64,000 nt of DNA, from positions 164,629,252 through 164,693,251 of the forward strand of contig NC_080540.1 in NCBI RefSeq assembly GCF_028640845.1, given 5' to 3'. The position numbers were made by a program, and so were the translations under genes. Below are positions 11,543-24,115 of this stretch, in pieces. This DNA is from Ahaetulla prasina. Its lineage: Eukaryota; Chordata; Lepidosauria; Squamata; Colubridae. Numbering within the stretch: the first letter of the stretch is position 1; every line of letters starts with the position of its first letter. The notes beneath the pieces were generated by a model. The model searched no databases and was not told the origin of the DNA. It was given only the letters and a program-made list of their open reading frames with translations.

Positions 11543-12092
11543 TCTCTAAGCAAAAAAATCAATTTAATAACTTTCTCCATTTTCCTTTTAGCCCAGATAT
11601 AGTGTAGGAGATGGCCAGGCTGAGCCCCAGGGAGGGGTCAAACACATCATCAGTCTCGAATTCTTTCATACCCCCAAGAAAACTAAGTCCAGCCCACCTT
11701 GAATTCTATTGACACTTATCTACTGCCTATTTGCTTTGACCATTAGTAGTTCAGATTGTTGTAGAGAGCTCAAACCTTTATAATCATTTGAACTGCCTGG
11801 ACTTGCTGATTTTTCCACACTTGACATTTAGTTTACTGACAGTTTTATCCCCTAAATATCCAGGTGTATTTTATATGTTAGTCATACTGTACAATAGTCT
11901 TTCCCAATGTAGTAGTCACTGGCTGTATTCGATCTCAACTCCCATTATCCTATTAGCTATGCTAGTTGGGGAATTCTGGGAGTTGCAGTTCACTGCATCT
12001 GCATACCAAGTATGGGAAAGCTGGGTTATAGAGGGATTGCTATTGCTAAAGTAATAAAAGGAAATGTTTCCGTGAGCAAAGTTTTTTTTTAA

Positions 12093-12312
12093 AAAAAAAT
12101 CCCATTCAATTATGTTTGATTCTCAGAAACTACCTGGAGAAGTCTCTGCGGTTTTCTTGGCAAGTTTTTTGAGAAGTGGTTTGCCCTTACCGCCTTCCAA
12201 GGACTGGGAGAAAGTGACTGTTCAAAGGTCATCCAGTTGATTTTTTGCCTAAGGCAGGACTAGAACTGACACACTCCCAATTCCTAGACTGATGCCTTCA
12301 CCACTACACTCT
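12093..12312 (-). mobile_element. tRNA-derived SINE, second family
   Basis: On the minus strand it starts near TAGTGGTGAAGGCATCAG. It continues through AGTTCTAGTCCTGCCTTAGG (B-box-like) to GGTAAGGGCAAACCACTTC and GCCAAGAAAACC, and ends in an A-rich tail. The order of an A-box-like head, B-box and conserved core fits a squamate SINE I know by pattern but cannot name with certainty. Confidence 0.65.
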
Positions 12313-13527
12313 ATAGACTCTTAAGAAAAAAAATATTCCACACAAAAACATTAACCAAACATTCTCCATGTTTCTTCTTAAAGGAACAGAATTCTGTCCA
12401 TTATTCTATTTCTAAGCAACAGACATTCCACGACAGGAAGTCAGAACAGAAATGCCATGCTTACCAACTTCAGCTTTCTCTAATAGTTAACAGTGCTTTT
12501 ATGGGTGATTAGCTTTCTAAAACGATAGGTTTACTCCACAAGTTCAAGCACTTTTTATTCTTTCTGTTTCCAGAGGAAGGACTGCAATAGCTGTACCATA
12601 ATTCTGGAAAGGTACAAGAATGTAGTTCATTCTGAATTCTATGATTTGTTCAATAAGCCACAATAGACTAAGTCCACAGCACACCGTAAGCCAAAAATGA
12701 ATAGACCACTTTTCAATTTAGTGCAATTCATGAAGTCAGCCGAAATTTCTTCAAAAGACATTTCAACGCCTTTAATGAAATACAGGGAGACCTGGCATGC
12801 GGTAGTCCATAGGGTTGTGAGGGGTCAGGCACAACGTAGTGACTGAACAACAAATAAAGTACAATATCCCCATAGTATTTTGGGCACAAATTCATTATCA
12901 TTAAATCAATTTCATCTATAAATCTTGGACTTATGGTGAAATGAATCCTAACATGTTACGTAACTACCAGTTCTACCCTGGCTGGTTTCGCTTATCCAGA
13001 AGTTGCTTCCATGTTAAATTAGCCATAATTATCTGCATTCACACATTGAATAAATCATGGTTTACAACAAGTAGTGGGCAGATTGAAATGCCATGTTAAG
13101 CCGAAATAAAATATGTGTTAAGTATAGTGTGGGGCAATATATGAACCCAGCCACTTATATAGCAGGTTGTTTACCTGCAACTAAGGCTGTTCAGTTGTCA
13201 TCGGAGCATTTAAGTTGACAGATTTGGGCCTGTGCAGACCAACATTCTCAAATATTTTTTAGGTGAGCTAAATTGGCAGCAGTGAGCCTCTTCAAGTTCC
13301 TATATTGCACCAGCCCATCAAAATCTCCTCAGTCTTTTTTTTTTGGCCTGGGAAATAAAGCAATGACTTCACATGAGAAAAGTGAAGTAGGGAGAATCAT
13401 GTGAACAATTCAGTTATAGATATGAAATGTTCTGTTATTTTTCATGGTCTCTGGGCATAATGGAGAATAGCAAGTTTTTCATAAGGTAAAAGGTTGGGAA
13501 TCAGAAAAGAGAACCCTCTTATCAAAA
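12313..13527. other. Unique stretch, no gene recognised
   Basis: AT-rich, with frequent stops in all frames. No TIR pairs or LINE motifs seen. Confidence 0.4.
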
Positions 13528-13535
13528 GAGCCACC

Positions 13536-13946
13536 CAGGGTGGGCTGCTGGGGGTTCGCAGGGGTTCGGGAGAACCTCTAGCTAAGATTCTGTGCATTTC
13601 GGAGAACCCCCAAATCCCACTCCTAGCTGGCCCCACCCACCCCTCCCCTCCCAGGAGTCCCGACTCAGCCCGTTTTGGATGCAGGTAAGTGCAGGTAGTG
13701 CGTGGAGGCTCAGGGAGGGCAAAAAAAGGGCCTACTGGAAGTTTGGGAAATTTGAGCCCGTTCCAAATTGGGCCATTTTCACCCTCCTGGAGGCTCGAGG
13801 AAAGCCTCCAGAGCCCGGGGAGGGCAAAAATCCCTTCCCCCCCCCGCTGTGGTGCAGGAGGCCAACTAGGCCACACCCACCATGGCCACACCCACCCCAC
13901 AACCAGGCAGAGAACCCCTTGCTAAAATTTTTGAAGCCCACCCCTG
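13536..13946. mobile_element. hAT MITE, GC-rich family H3
   Basis: Starts CAGGGTGGGCTGCTGGGG and ends TTTTTGAAGCCCACCCCTG. Flanks GAGCCACC (13528-13535) and AAGCCGCC (13947-13954) agree at 6 of 8 positions, fitting an aged hAT duplication. The open frames across it are not genes. Confidence 0.75.
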
Positions 13947-13954
13947 AAGCCGCC

Positions 13955-14947
13955 TGCTGTGGACCTGACATTGAGAAGGTGGGATAGATAGTCCACACTA
14001 TAACTCTGCAGATATTTTGAAGTGGAAATTCTTAAGAGAGACATCAGAGTAAACGAGGTTGTTGTTTTTAAGCAGAGGTGCCTTTAACATCATCAAGGAC
14101 CAACACTGTAAGCCAATGAGCTGGTAAACCAGACAATATATTGGGAAGAGGGAAGAAGGCCACCTCCTCATTCAGAATAATATGCAAGCAGCCAATTGGG
14201 AAAAAAACTTACTTCTTATAACTTAGAATGCCAGACTGTGTCTGACATCTAGGCAATGTAGCGTAGAATCCAATTGGCTGGTAGAACTAGAAAAGAAAAC
14301 AGGTAAAATAATGTCTGGGGATATATGGAATGTAGACACAACTTTGGGTATAAAAAAATATGTAGGTCACCCTTATCTTTGTGCCAAATTAAGGAAAGTG
14401 GTTGGAGGTGAATATAAAACTAGATATACTGGCTACATTATGGGAAGATTCAAGGAGCTGGGAGACATAGGAAAATGCCACATGAAATGAATCCCTGGAA
14501 AAATGAACTAAAGTCTTGACATGAACTTCTTGACCACCGAGTGAAAAAATGGATAAACCAAGAACAAAAATATGTAACACCAAATTAGCAGCCAAGCAAA
14601 CTCTTAAAAAATGAGCTGGAATAATCTTAGTTAAAAATTGGCAGGACTCCTTACATAGTCAAGAAAGGGGTGGGATCTAAACAGGAACAAAAAAGAGAAT
14701 ATCCATTAAGCCCTATAAGGTTAGATCCCTGAGGATGTTCGGTATATTCTGAATCAAGGAAAGAGAGACCATATGAGCAGATAGTATCTGATGTGTCTCT
14801 GAACTAATACTGATTGTACTGCAGTATGCCCTAATTTATAAACAGATGTAGGCTACCATATGCAAACAATGGTAAGCATCTATTGTAATGAATAATGTAG
14901 ATTAATGAGAGAATTTGTGAGAGAAGGATGGCTGGGTGGGTGAGTGG
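13955..14947. other. Unique stretch, no gene recognised
   Basis: AT-rich. It may include decayed LINE sequence continuous with the R4-like relics at 15058, but no motif is clear enough to call. Confidence 0.35.
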
Positions 14948-15045
14948 ATGGAAGGAAGGAAGGAAGGAAGGAAGGAAGGAAGGAAGGAAGGAAGGAAGGA
15001 AGGAAGGAAGGAAGGAAGGCAGGCAGGCAGGCAGGCAGGCAGGCT
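14948..15045 (+). repeat. (GGAA)n-(GGCA)n compound microsatellite
   Basis: About 17 GGAA/GAAG units pass into 7 GGCA units. The array sits inside or at the edge of an R4-like LINE piece. The KEGRKEGR frames are artefacts. Confidence 0.95.
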
Positions 15046-15057
15046 GGCTGTGGGAAA

Positions 15058-15345
15058 AAAGTAAAGATAGAACCAATAGTAATAGGCACCTTGGGTGCAA
15101 TCCTTAAACAACTGGAGCATCACTTGAACACCATTGGCATTGACAAAATACCATCAGTCAATTGCAAAAGGCAGTCAGAACAGCTTACTTCCTGAAACGA
15201 TATTTTAATATCAAATAACATCTGCTTCTCTCACATATGCCTATCTTGAGTCCTTAGGAAGGACTTGATAGGTGGATAAAAATGTCAAATCCAGTCTAAG
15301 CATCTGATTGGCCGTATACCAGTGATAATAACAATAACAATAAAT
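15058..15345 (+). pseudogene. R4/Dong-like LINE fragment A with 3' end
   Basis: The plus frame reads IEPIVIGTLGAILKQLEHHL and NTIGIDKI. This resembles the VVPVVIGALG...LEKHL..IGI motif near the C-terminus of R4-clade LINEs. A 3' UTR-like GATAGGTGGATAAAAATG and an (AATAAC)n tail follow at 15330-15345. No intact ORF remains. Confidence 0.55.
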
Positions 15346-15379
15346 GGGAAACATAATAAACATAAGTAGCATGCCTGAT

Positions 15380-16035
15380 ATGGCAGTTATTGAAAAGAAG
15401 AAAGTCTGGATCATTGATGTTGCTATTCTGGGTGATGATATGATTGAGGAAAAAACAATTGGAAGAAAATATGAAATATAGGGACTTGCAGATCAAATTT
15501 GAATGCTTATGGAAAAAGAAATCCATTGTTACACCAATCATGATTAGAGCCTTTGGAGCAATGCCTGAAGAACTTCTTTGATACCTGGGAATATTGAATT
15601 TATAAGAACTAAATGCCCTAATTTTTTTTAAAACAACCACCTTGTCCTCTTGGATATATTCTATATTCTTAGATACTACCTTAATAATTCTTAAATCCTT
15701 TGTTAAGACTTGAATTCTTAAGTCCTTTGTTAGGATTTGAAGCCTTAACAAAGACTTGAATTATGAATTTTCCATCAATCTTAAACTGTGAATGTAACTG
15801 TACATTACCCATTTATATTACACAGGGAAAAATAGTGAAAACTGAAGTAACCAAGATACCTTCTGGAAATAACATCAACAGTCTGGATGAAGACGATCAC
15901 TACAAATATCTAAAGGTGGTACCTTGAACACCATCAAACAATAACATCTGCTATCCCAGGTCCTTGGGAAGACTCAATAGCTGGATAAAAATGCCAGTCT
16001 AAACTTCTGGCTGACTCTGCGATGAACCATGTAAT
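15380..16035 (+). pseudogene. R4/Dong-like LINE fragment B, rearranged
   Basis: At about 15410-15480 the frame reads IDVAILGDDMIEEK. At about 15825-15925 it reads GKIVKTEVTKIPSGNN and DHYKYLKVVP, resembling the TEG..LPdG...YKYLGI motif. At 15958-16005 the LINE 3' phrase (LGRLNSWIKMPV) appears again, as at 15250. Motif order differs from one intact LINE, so these are fragments of more than one copy or a rearranged copy. Confidence 0.5.
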
Positions 16036-16099
16036 TTATTAAATTTATATGAAAGCCGATTCCCAGAGGCGCTGGGCGGTTTACAAATTGTTAAAAATG

Positions 16100-16658
16100 C
16101 TAATCTTTCATCTCTCTGCTTCAAAGATGTGCTATAATTACCACCATGCACTTGATAAATGTCTGTGATACCGAAGGAGGGATAATATAAAGAAATACTG
16201 ATATTGGGTGCACTCAAGAATAAATCGGGAATAATATTTTTTTTGGGATGACAGCAGGAAAGCAAGCATCTATAATGTCTAAAGATGGATATGTGTGATT
16301 ATCCTGAAAGGATAAACAGAAGGATGTTTGTCAAAATCAAAACTCTCAAGGAGTGATATAATCATTCACAATCTTCACCTCAGATTGAAGATCTTTACGA
16401 TTCTTCTTCAGAGTGTGACTTTGAATAGAGTCTATGGCTAGTGGTGATAATTTGCTAGGAAGCGCCAGCAATAGAGGCTAAAACTGAATTTCATTCTAAG
16501 ATTGTTAGGGTGAATAATTGCTGTGTAAATTCCCCTCCGTTTGGCCGTCTCCGTATCTTCTGGACCTTATGAAAATGCCATCAATAACAGCAGCAACCTC
16601 AACCAAATAATAAAAATGATAGGTAATACAAGTGATGGAAACTTGAAGAACGAAAAAT
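16100..16658. other. Mostly unique stretch
   Basis: A short LINE/SINE-tail-like piece lies just upstream at about 16030-16095 (GCGCTGGGCGGTTTACAAAT). Nothing else recognised. Confidence 0.4.
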
Positions 16659-16659
16659 A

Positions 16660-17056
16660 TAGGTTGTCCTCGAGTTACAACCATAGTTTAGCCCAAACTT
16701 TATGCTGCTAAGTGAAGCATTTGTTCAGTGAGTTTTGCCCCATTTTACAACTTTTCCTGTCACAGTTGTTGAGTGAATCATTGCATTTGTTAAGTTAGTG
16801 ACATGGTTGTTAAGTGAATCTGGATTCCCAATTGACTTTGCTTGTCAGAAGGTAGCAGAAGCTGATCACATGACCCCAGGACACTGCAACCGTCATAAAT
16901 ACGAACCAGTTGCCAAGCAGCTGAATTTTGATCATGTGACCGTGGGGATGCTACTACAGTTGTGAGTGTGAAAAATGGTCATAAGTTCATTTTTTTCAAT
17001 GCCGTTGTAACTTTGAATGGTCACCAAATGAACTATGGTAAGTTGAGGACTACCTG
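16660..17056 (+). mobile_element. Tigger-like MITE, family T1
   Basis: Starts (T)AGGTTGTCCTCGAGTTAC and ends GTTGAGGACTACCTG before TA. The T1 internal landmarks are present in order (TTGTTAAGTGAATCTGG, CATGACCCCAGGACACTGC, CAGTTGCCAAGC, CAATGCCGTTGTAACTTTG). Confidence 0.85.
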
Positions 17057-17419
17057 TAGCCTTCCACAAAGGACCAGGCACCATTAAAGAAGCCCAAACA
17101 ATATAAGCAAACCAATTGTAGCATGACCACCCCAACAATATTCTCTGCAGTGTAGTCAGCAATATATCAACACATCGAACAATTGCTTTGAAAGATGGCC
17201 CCAGTCAGTGAGAAAGACAGTGACTAAAAGCTCTTTCAGAGAAAGGCTAAAAAAAACCCCAACAACTGCTATTTCATTTCACAAGGGTATTGATGGAAGC
17301 CATTTCAACCTTATCATTTGATAATTGGAATTCTAACTTTGAGATAGAATATAAATATCTCCCAAATGAATTCTAACTAAGTCTCTCTTTATCAAAGGCA
17401 CATTGATAATATTCTAACT

Positions 17420-17554
17420 CAGAGGTCTCCAACCTTGGCAACTTTAAGCCTGGCGGACTTCAACTCCCAGAATCCCCTAGCCAGCAAAGCTGACTGGGGA
17501 ACTCTGGGAGTTGAAGTCCACCAGGCTTAAAGTTGCCAAGGTTGGAGACCTCTG
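17420..17554. mobile_element. Foldback hAT MITE, perfect TSD
   Basis: A 135-bp near-perfect palindrome starts CAGAGGTCTCCAACC and ends GGTTGGAGACCTCTG. Both arms carry the GACTTCAACTCCCAGAAT motif. The exact duplication TTCTAACT (17412-17419, 17555-17562) shows hAT-type insertion. The transcript would form one long hairpin. Confidence 0.93.
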
Positions 17555-18014
17555 TTCTAACTAATTTACCCAGGGAGTTTCCAGTGTCATGAAATGAGGA
17601 ATCTATCAGATCTTCGAAGAGGAAGATTCCATTCCCTCTTGTACACAATGTGAATCTTCCATACTCGCCTCCCCAAAATAAATCAAATAATAGATGCTCA
17701 GGTATTTCTCAGCATCCCTTTCCTGCTTGAAGGAACACAGGCAAAACTGATAGCAATGTTAGAACCGAGACATCAGATAAGACCAGACTGGTTATCAAGG
17801 AGTGGTTGCTGCACTGGTGAGATGCAATGAAAGGAGAGGGGCAGCCTCCAAAGAAAAGAACAGTCATTAATCCAATTGCTGAACCTGCAGGAGAAAGAAA
17901 TACTCAAGCATGAGATTTTGAATCAAAAGCAAATTTCTCTGAATCCAATCCTGGTCTTCAGTATTGAATGATGGGTGTGACCTTTGTGGTACAGAAGACA
18001 ACACTAGGGCACAC

Positions 18015-18551
18015 CAGTGGTGGGTTTCAAATTTTGTTACTATTGGTTTTGTGGGTGTGGCTTGGTGGGCATGGCGGGGGAAGGATACTGTAAAATCTCC
18101 ATTCCCTCCCCATTCCAGGGGAAGGATCAGAAGTGGGTTACAGCAGGTTCTGACTAGTTCTGGAGAACCGGTAGCGGAAATTTTGAGTAGTTCGGAGAAC
18201 CGGTAGTAAAAATTCAGACTGGCCCCGCCCCCATCTATTCTCTGCCTCCCGAGTCCCAGCTGATCGGGAGGAAATGGGGATTTTCCAGTAACCTTCCCCT
18301 GCCACGCCCACCAAACCACGCCATGCCCACCAAACCACGCCCACAGAACCGGTAGTAAAAAAATTTTGAAACCCATCACTGGGAAGGATACTGTAAAATC
18401 TCCATTTCCTCCCGATCATCTGGGACTCAGGAGGCAGAGAATAGATGGGGGTGGGGCCAGTCCGAATTTTTACTACCGGTTCTCCGAACTACTCAAAATT
18501 TCTGCTACCGGTTCTCCAGAACTGGTCAGAATCTGCTGAAACCCACCTCTG
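18015..18551 (+). mobile_element. hAT MITE H1, outer copy, split by 18128-18381
   Basis: Outer ends are CAGTGGTGGGTTTC (18015) and AAACCCACCTCTG (18551). Sequence reads on across the insertion once the inner copy and one TSD are removed. Its own target duplication is no longer visible. Confidence 0.85.
18128..18381 (-). mobile_element. hAT MITE H1 inserted in an H1 copy, perfect TSD
   Basis: Inverted relative to its host. Starts CAGAAGTGGGTTAC and ends GAAACCCATCACTG. The exact duplication GGAAGGAT (18120-18127, 18382-18389) is itself part of the host element's consensus. Confidence 0.94.
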
Positions 18552-21213
18552 GCAGGAACTGCTTATGAAGTATACTGCTGTTGTTGAGCCAGTATGGTCT
18601 AGTAGAGAACTGGAAATTATATATATTGTTTATGGAGACTTTTTATATAGAGAAGAGAAATGATTGCAGATCTATCAAAAGGAAAAGCCTGTGTAGAAAG
18701 AATCTTACTGTGGATAATAAGTACAGAGGCATAAGGAGTACCATGGCCAATGGTACCTAGAATTACTCAGTTCCAGAAAGATCTGAGGTTGTCAATGTTG
18801 CAGAATGTCCTTGTTTTTAGTACACTTGAAACCATGAAGGCAGAACCTTTGGAAGCATCAGAATTTGTTGAGGATCAAATACCAAGACCAAGAATCTTGC
18901 CTGTGAAAAATGGTGGGAAGAACTGTAGATGTTGAATGAATTTGATCCATGGTGGTCCAGTTCTGTGACAGTCAGTACCAAAAAGAGAAAGAGAAAGAGA
19001 GGTAGAACCAAGCTGTCTTAAGTCTCCAAACTTTGGCAATAAAAGGCTCCTTGAGGTGCAAAAAATTTGCTGCACCTAATTTAATTACTTCCGTTTTCTT
19101 GATATTGAAACAGGAGATGAAAATAATATTCCCCGGATTAATGTCACAAATGTCTTTGGTAAGCTATTTTGGTCCCTAAATCACAATCAGATTATGTGGT
19201 TTTTAATCACCAGTTTCCATTTTGATGATGTTGGACAAAGGTCAAAATTGTCGTTTATCCCTGGCCCAAATAAGGGTGACTTCCAGCTGTGGGTGCTGCT
19301 TTCAGAATCTGCCTCCACAAAGACATGCAACAGCAGAATTTTTGGTAACAGAACTATAAATCAGTGTGACACTTTCTAAGACAGGAGAGAAATTTAGAGT
19401 GGCAGCCCCTGGGAGGACTTTCAGTCTCACAGTAAGAACACTTTTGGGGAGAATCTTAGACTTCAAGACCTAGGTGCCTTTTGAAAGAGACATCAACAAG
19501 AAAGAGACAATATTATCTTGCTATTTGTTTCATTTGCTAAAGAAAAAGAAACATCACTCAAACATGGGAGACGAAGAACAAAAAAATGCTTTTAACAAAG
19601 TCACTAAGATGGTGGGGCAAAAAACAACAACAACAAAAAATGAGATGATTTTGGCATACTAGTGCTCTATAAAATTTGGAACTTTTCCTAACAAAGGTCA
19701 GCTATAGGATATTCTTGATTGGTTGCACAAGATACTCACCATGAAGTGTAATTATAGTTATCTCAGCATAGATCAGTGGAGATATACTAGCCCATGAAAT
19801 ACAACCAACATTTTAACATTACTTACAATCCCGAGAGACCTAGCAACTTTGCATGTTCATTTTGTAGATTTAGAACACCAGTTAGGGATAGGTTAATGAA
19901 GCTTTCACATTGTGTGCTATGGCATTATGTGGTTGTTTGTTTTAGCTTAGTACATTACATGAATCCAGTTGCTGTACCTTGTTAACCATTGCGCCCTTGT
20001 TGGGCAAATCCAACCATTTGTAGTGCATTTAAAAAGCTAAGATGAGGCAATGTCTTAGCACAATATATTAATCCAATCACTGTATGAAACTGCTTGTTTT
20101 ACTTGGAAGCAAAATGATTCTTGAGCTAAAGTTCCACTACTAGAGTTATCCTCCTTGTTACATAATTAATCACATTGAATGACACTTGTCACCATCTTGA
20201 TGAAGTCAGATCTTTTTTTTTTTAAAGAATTCTCAACTTATTCTTCAGTTGCAGGATGAAGTTAGCTTCCCACAACTTTGCAAGTAAAATGACAGATGTA
20301 AAATTACTGCCAACTCAATGCCAGCTGAGCCATCCAACTTCCCTAACCATTCACACTTTAATCCATTTGGAGGTGTGTGGTGTTGTTGTTGTTGTTGTTT
20401 TTTGTTGTTTTTTTAGAAAGCACCCAACCAGCATGTACTGTATGTATGTGTCTCTAATGAAAGTATTGCCTCTTTCTAAAAAAGATAACTTCAAAAAAAA
20501 TACATAGTGCAACACTGCTCTGGGAACTGAGGGGGAAGATATCTGAGTGACACAATGGGAACCAACCAATCAGTATTGTACACAGACAGCTTCTCTTTCA
20601 AACTTGTTGAACTAGTTTTTTTCCAGGTTCAGCCCTGGAGAGGAATGGTACATTTGGGTTGCGCACTCAAAAAATGTTAAGACGGGCCACCTTCATCCAA
20701 AGTCAAAAACTCTGAATACAATCACCAGGCCTCAGCTGTCTCACCCTCATTTCCCTGTGCAAAAGGAAAACACCAGCCCCCTTGGGAGTAAGTCTTATCA
20801 CCTTGATACTATCCAGACTCAGTGCCTAAAAGCTTAAAGGCTGCAGCAGGGAGGACTTTTGGAGAGAGAGAAAAAAAGAAAGAGGAAGAAGAACACAAGC
20901 TGATGAGTGAGAAAAGGCAAAAAAAATAGTACAACTTTGGCAGGCTGGACTTCTCTCTACCAAGTGGTAAATGTCTCCCAACCCTCCAAACGAAGCTGAG
21001 CCTTGAAACAGTTCATTTCGCCAATGGAGAACTGAGCCATTCCTTCAAACAGGAGTGGCAGCTAGCTACTGTCAAGAAGAATTGCTTCGGCTGTCCTTCC
21101 TCAGCTGAAGCTGGCATGCCAGATAATGGCGATTGGGAAGGGGAAAACTAAAGGGCACAAAACTGCGCTGCCAAGAAGGTTTATCTCTTTTAGCTGGGCG
21201 TCTTATTTTCATA
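18552..21213. other. Unique stretch, no gene recognised
   Basis: About 2.7 kb is AT-rich with only short open frames and small simple runs (GTT repeats near 20383). A coding exon shorter than about 60 codons cannot be excluded. Confidence 0.4.
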
Positions 21214-21221
21214 GACTAAGG

Positions 21222-21294
21222 CAGAAGTCTTCAAACTTGGCAGCTTTAAGACTTGTGGACTTCAAGTCCCAGAATTCTCCAGCCAGCATAGCTG
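21222..21294 (+). mobile_element. One-armed foldback-hAT insertion, perfect 8-bp TSD
   Basis: Only one arm of the foldback element is present: CAGAAGTCTTCAAACTTGG through GACTTCAAGTCCCAGAATTC to GCATAGCTG. It is bounded on both sides by exact GACTAAGG (21214-21221, 21295-21302). The 3' boundary falls in the loop of the normal palindrome, at CTG. Confidence 0.8.
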
Positions 21295-21589
21295 GACTAA
21301 GGTGTTTCTTTAAAACCCTATCCTAAAAATATTAGAGGTCTCAGCAATGGAATGAGCTACTTCGGGATCTCTGAGCAAGGCTCCAAGGGAAATTAGGAAA
21401 AGAAAGACATCAGTTCCATTGGGGATGAAAACATACTTGAAGTTTTATTGATCCTTTTGATAAGGTCCTGCAGATACTTGATACTTCTCTGAAATAACAT
21501 TTTAGTGAATATGAATAAGTTTATGGGAAAGTCTTTAAAAGTTAAATACGATAATGTTGAACTGCATACCAAAGCACCAGAATCTGATG

Positions 21590-21648
21590 GGGGAACTCTG
21601 GGAGTTGAAGTCCACAAGTCTTAAAGTTTCCAAGGTTGGAGATCCCTG
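21590..21648 (+). mobile_element. Orphan right arm of the foldback hAT family
   Basis: GGGGAACTCTGGGAGTTGAAG through CCACAAGTCTTAAAG to GGAGATCCCTG is the complementary arm. It lies about 300 bp from the one-armed copy at 21222. No duplication is found around it. Confidence 0.65.
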
Positions 21649-23058
21649 ATCCAGAGGATATGGCAAAAAGTATAATATTGAGAAACTGGAGAAGTGAAAT
21701 TATTCCAAGTATTAACGTTTGGTTTTCAAAAATGGGTAATTTAGCCTTCTTGGAAAAGTCAATTTTCTACTAATCAAAAGATGAAACAAACTAACGGAAA
21801 GTCGAAAGTTCGTCCACCCCCCCCTTTTTTTTAGCTGTTTTCATTAATACTAATGCATACTAATAAATATTAATATTACTCAGCTATGGATTTGGATTAC
21901 TTTCTCTCACAGACCAAAACAGAAATAATTTTTTAATCTGTCCAGTTTGTCCCAATTTCTAACATCTAGCACAGTTTCCCCCCCTGCCTACACCAACACA
22001 CTATCCACCACATTTCCAATTGATGTCTTTGGCTCTGCCACGTAAACTGTGGCTATTTGAACCAAGCTCAGCCAAGATTATTTGTGAAAACAGTGGTTGC
22101 ATTGTGTGGGTGCAAATGGCAGCTCTGCCCTTCCAGGCCTTAGCCCAGGGCTATGTTAGGCTAATATCAAATTAAAAAACAGTGAACCTGAGTACTATAG
22201 TCATTTGTTTTCCTCCAACATTTTCTTTCCTTGCCTGAAGAGTCCAATGTTGTTGGGATCCATCATATTGTATCCTTTGCCATTTAGTCTAAGAATGGCA
22301 TTCAAGCTGAATTAATAACACTTCCTCTGTCACTATTTCTGGCTTGTGGCTGGTTGCCTGCTCTCATAATCTAACTAGATGTCTGCAGCATAGCTTGGCT
22401 TTTTTCCATAGGTCAGATTTAATAATGGCTCTACAAGAAGCTCCTAGTTACTGAACTGATCTCAAAAACTTAAGCAAGTTCAGAACTGGTTAGTCCTTTG
22501 ATGCGAGGCTATTAGTAAATCCTAGAGTCTTAAACTAAAGTGGGAAGTTGAAAAAAAGATTCCAGAAAAAGTTGCAATCTTTGGATGAACAAACAAATCA
22601 AACAAAGACAAATCCTTTTCATATATTTGTCAGGAAAGGTGCATGACACATCCGTGAAGTCACTGAGACTTGAACTCAATTTTAAGATTACATTTTATTA
22701 AAAGATACTTCACCATGCTAATTAAGATAGCAATAACTTACAACAACATATCTCCCTTCACCTTAGAGAAACCCAAGGCCTAGTTTTTCCTTTGCCCTAA
22801 CATATACCATTTTTCTTTTTCTCTGAATCATTCTGTTTCTCCACCAGTGAGGTTCTTTATGTCTGTCTGGTTACTTCTCTCTTCTTTCATTTGGATTGAT
22901 GCCTGCTGTCATAGTCTGTTCTAATTACCTCAACAGGATCCTCTTAAATTTCTATCATTATTAACCAGCACAGCCACTTTGAGATGGCTGGGAACCATAG
23001 GTGTTGATGTTCAACACATCTTAAGTGCCACAAGATGAGATAGGATGATCTATTTCAT
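21649..23058. other. Unique stretch, no gene recognised
   Basis: AT-rich and without recognisable repeats until the L2-like tail at 23059. Confidence 0.4.
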
Positions 23059-23300
23059 TAATAATAATAATAATAATAATAATTTAATTTGTATACCGCC
23101 CTTCTCCCGGAGGACTCAGGGCGGTGAACAGGCAGATAAAATAAAGACAATACATTCAATAAAAACAATATTATAAAAAACTTATTCCAATAGCCTAAAT
23201 TTAAAATACAATACAAAATATAAAATAAACCCCAATAAAATCCATATTTAAAACCCTATTAAGCCAGTCCTGCTCGAAAGAATTGGTACTCTCACTGCAT
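23059..23300 (-). pseudogene. L2-like LINE 3' end (inverted)
   Basis: (AAT)n, then TTTGTATACCGCCCTTCTCC and GACTCAGGGCGGT, is the reverse complement of the LINE tail ending GGGCGGTATA. The poor AT-rich 3' UTR follows to about 23300. Too short to hold RT motifs. Confidence 0.7.
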
Positions 23301-23345
23301 ATACTACAGTGGGTTTCCACCTGGACCCATACAATCCCCAAAAAG

Positions 23346-24107
23346 GGGATAAGGCAATTGTCCAATACATCTCAAGATTGTCATGTTGAAGAATGTTGCC
23401 TTCCAAGTTCAATTAGCTTTGGCTCTGTTACTCCAATCTGTTCAAACTCATTTTAAGAATATATCCCACGTGATTTGGTTTCTTCAGTCTAGAATATATA
23501 CAATCCGCAGAATACTTTGGATACCTTTGAAATCCACAACCTTTAGAGACTCAATCAAAATGCCATAGACTTTTCAATAGCGTGATCCTACTCATTCAAC
23601 TAGATCTCAGTTATTTACTTTGTTAATGGGATAAGAGCTGCCATGGATTTACAAATAAAAAGGTGGAAGATGAATCATTTGTATCCCTGGTGCTTGCCAG
23701 CAACACCTGTCACGTTTTATCCACAATAGCAGAAGAAAGGGCACGGCAAATCAACGTAAACAACCCTGCTGTGTTATTTTCTAGAAACAAACTAGCTTCT
23801 GGGAAACTCCTTCTTCCCACTCAAATCCCATACCTTTAACATTTCCTATAATTCTCCGGATAGCAAGTTTCATCATTCTCTGACCGCATTATTGGGAGGA
23901 CAGGAACTGCAGTCCACGGTTGCTCGCTGCTCTCCCATTAAAAAAAATATTTTGAGATCCTCCAGCGCAACCTCTTAACTAATTCAAAACTTCTTGATCT
24001 AGCCTGATACTCTCAAGAGGTCTTAAATTTGCTTCCCTATCATTAAAATAGAATTTCAGGTGTTAATCCAATGGTTGGAAAGAGGCATTGCAGATTATGG
24101 AAGTTTG
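23346..24107. other. Unique stretch, no gene recognised
   Basis: Nothing supportable on either strand. Confidence 0.4.
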
Positions 24108-24115
24108 ATCTAGAT

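Noticed and set aside
14944..15195. Possible 83-aa gene starting in EGRK repeats
   Set aside because: The N-terminal half is the GGAA/GGCA microsatellite; only the C-terminal part matches an R4-like LINE relic.
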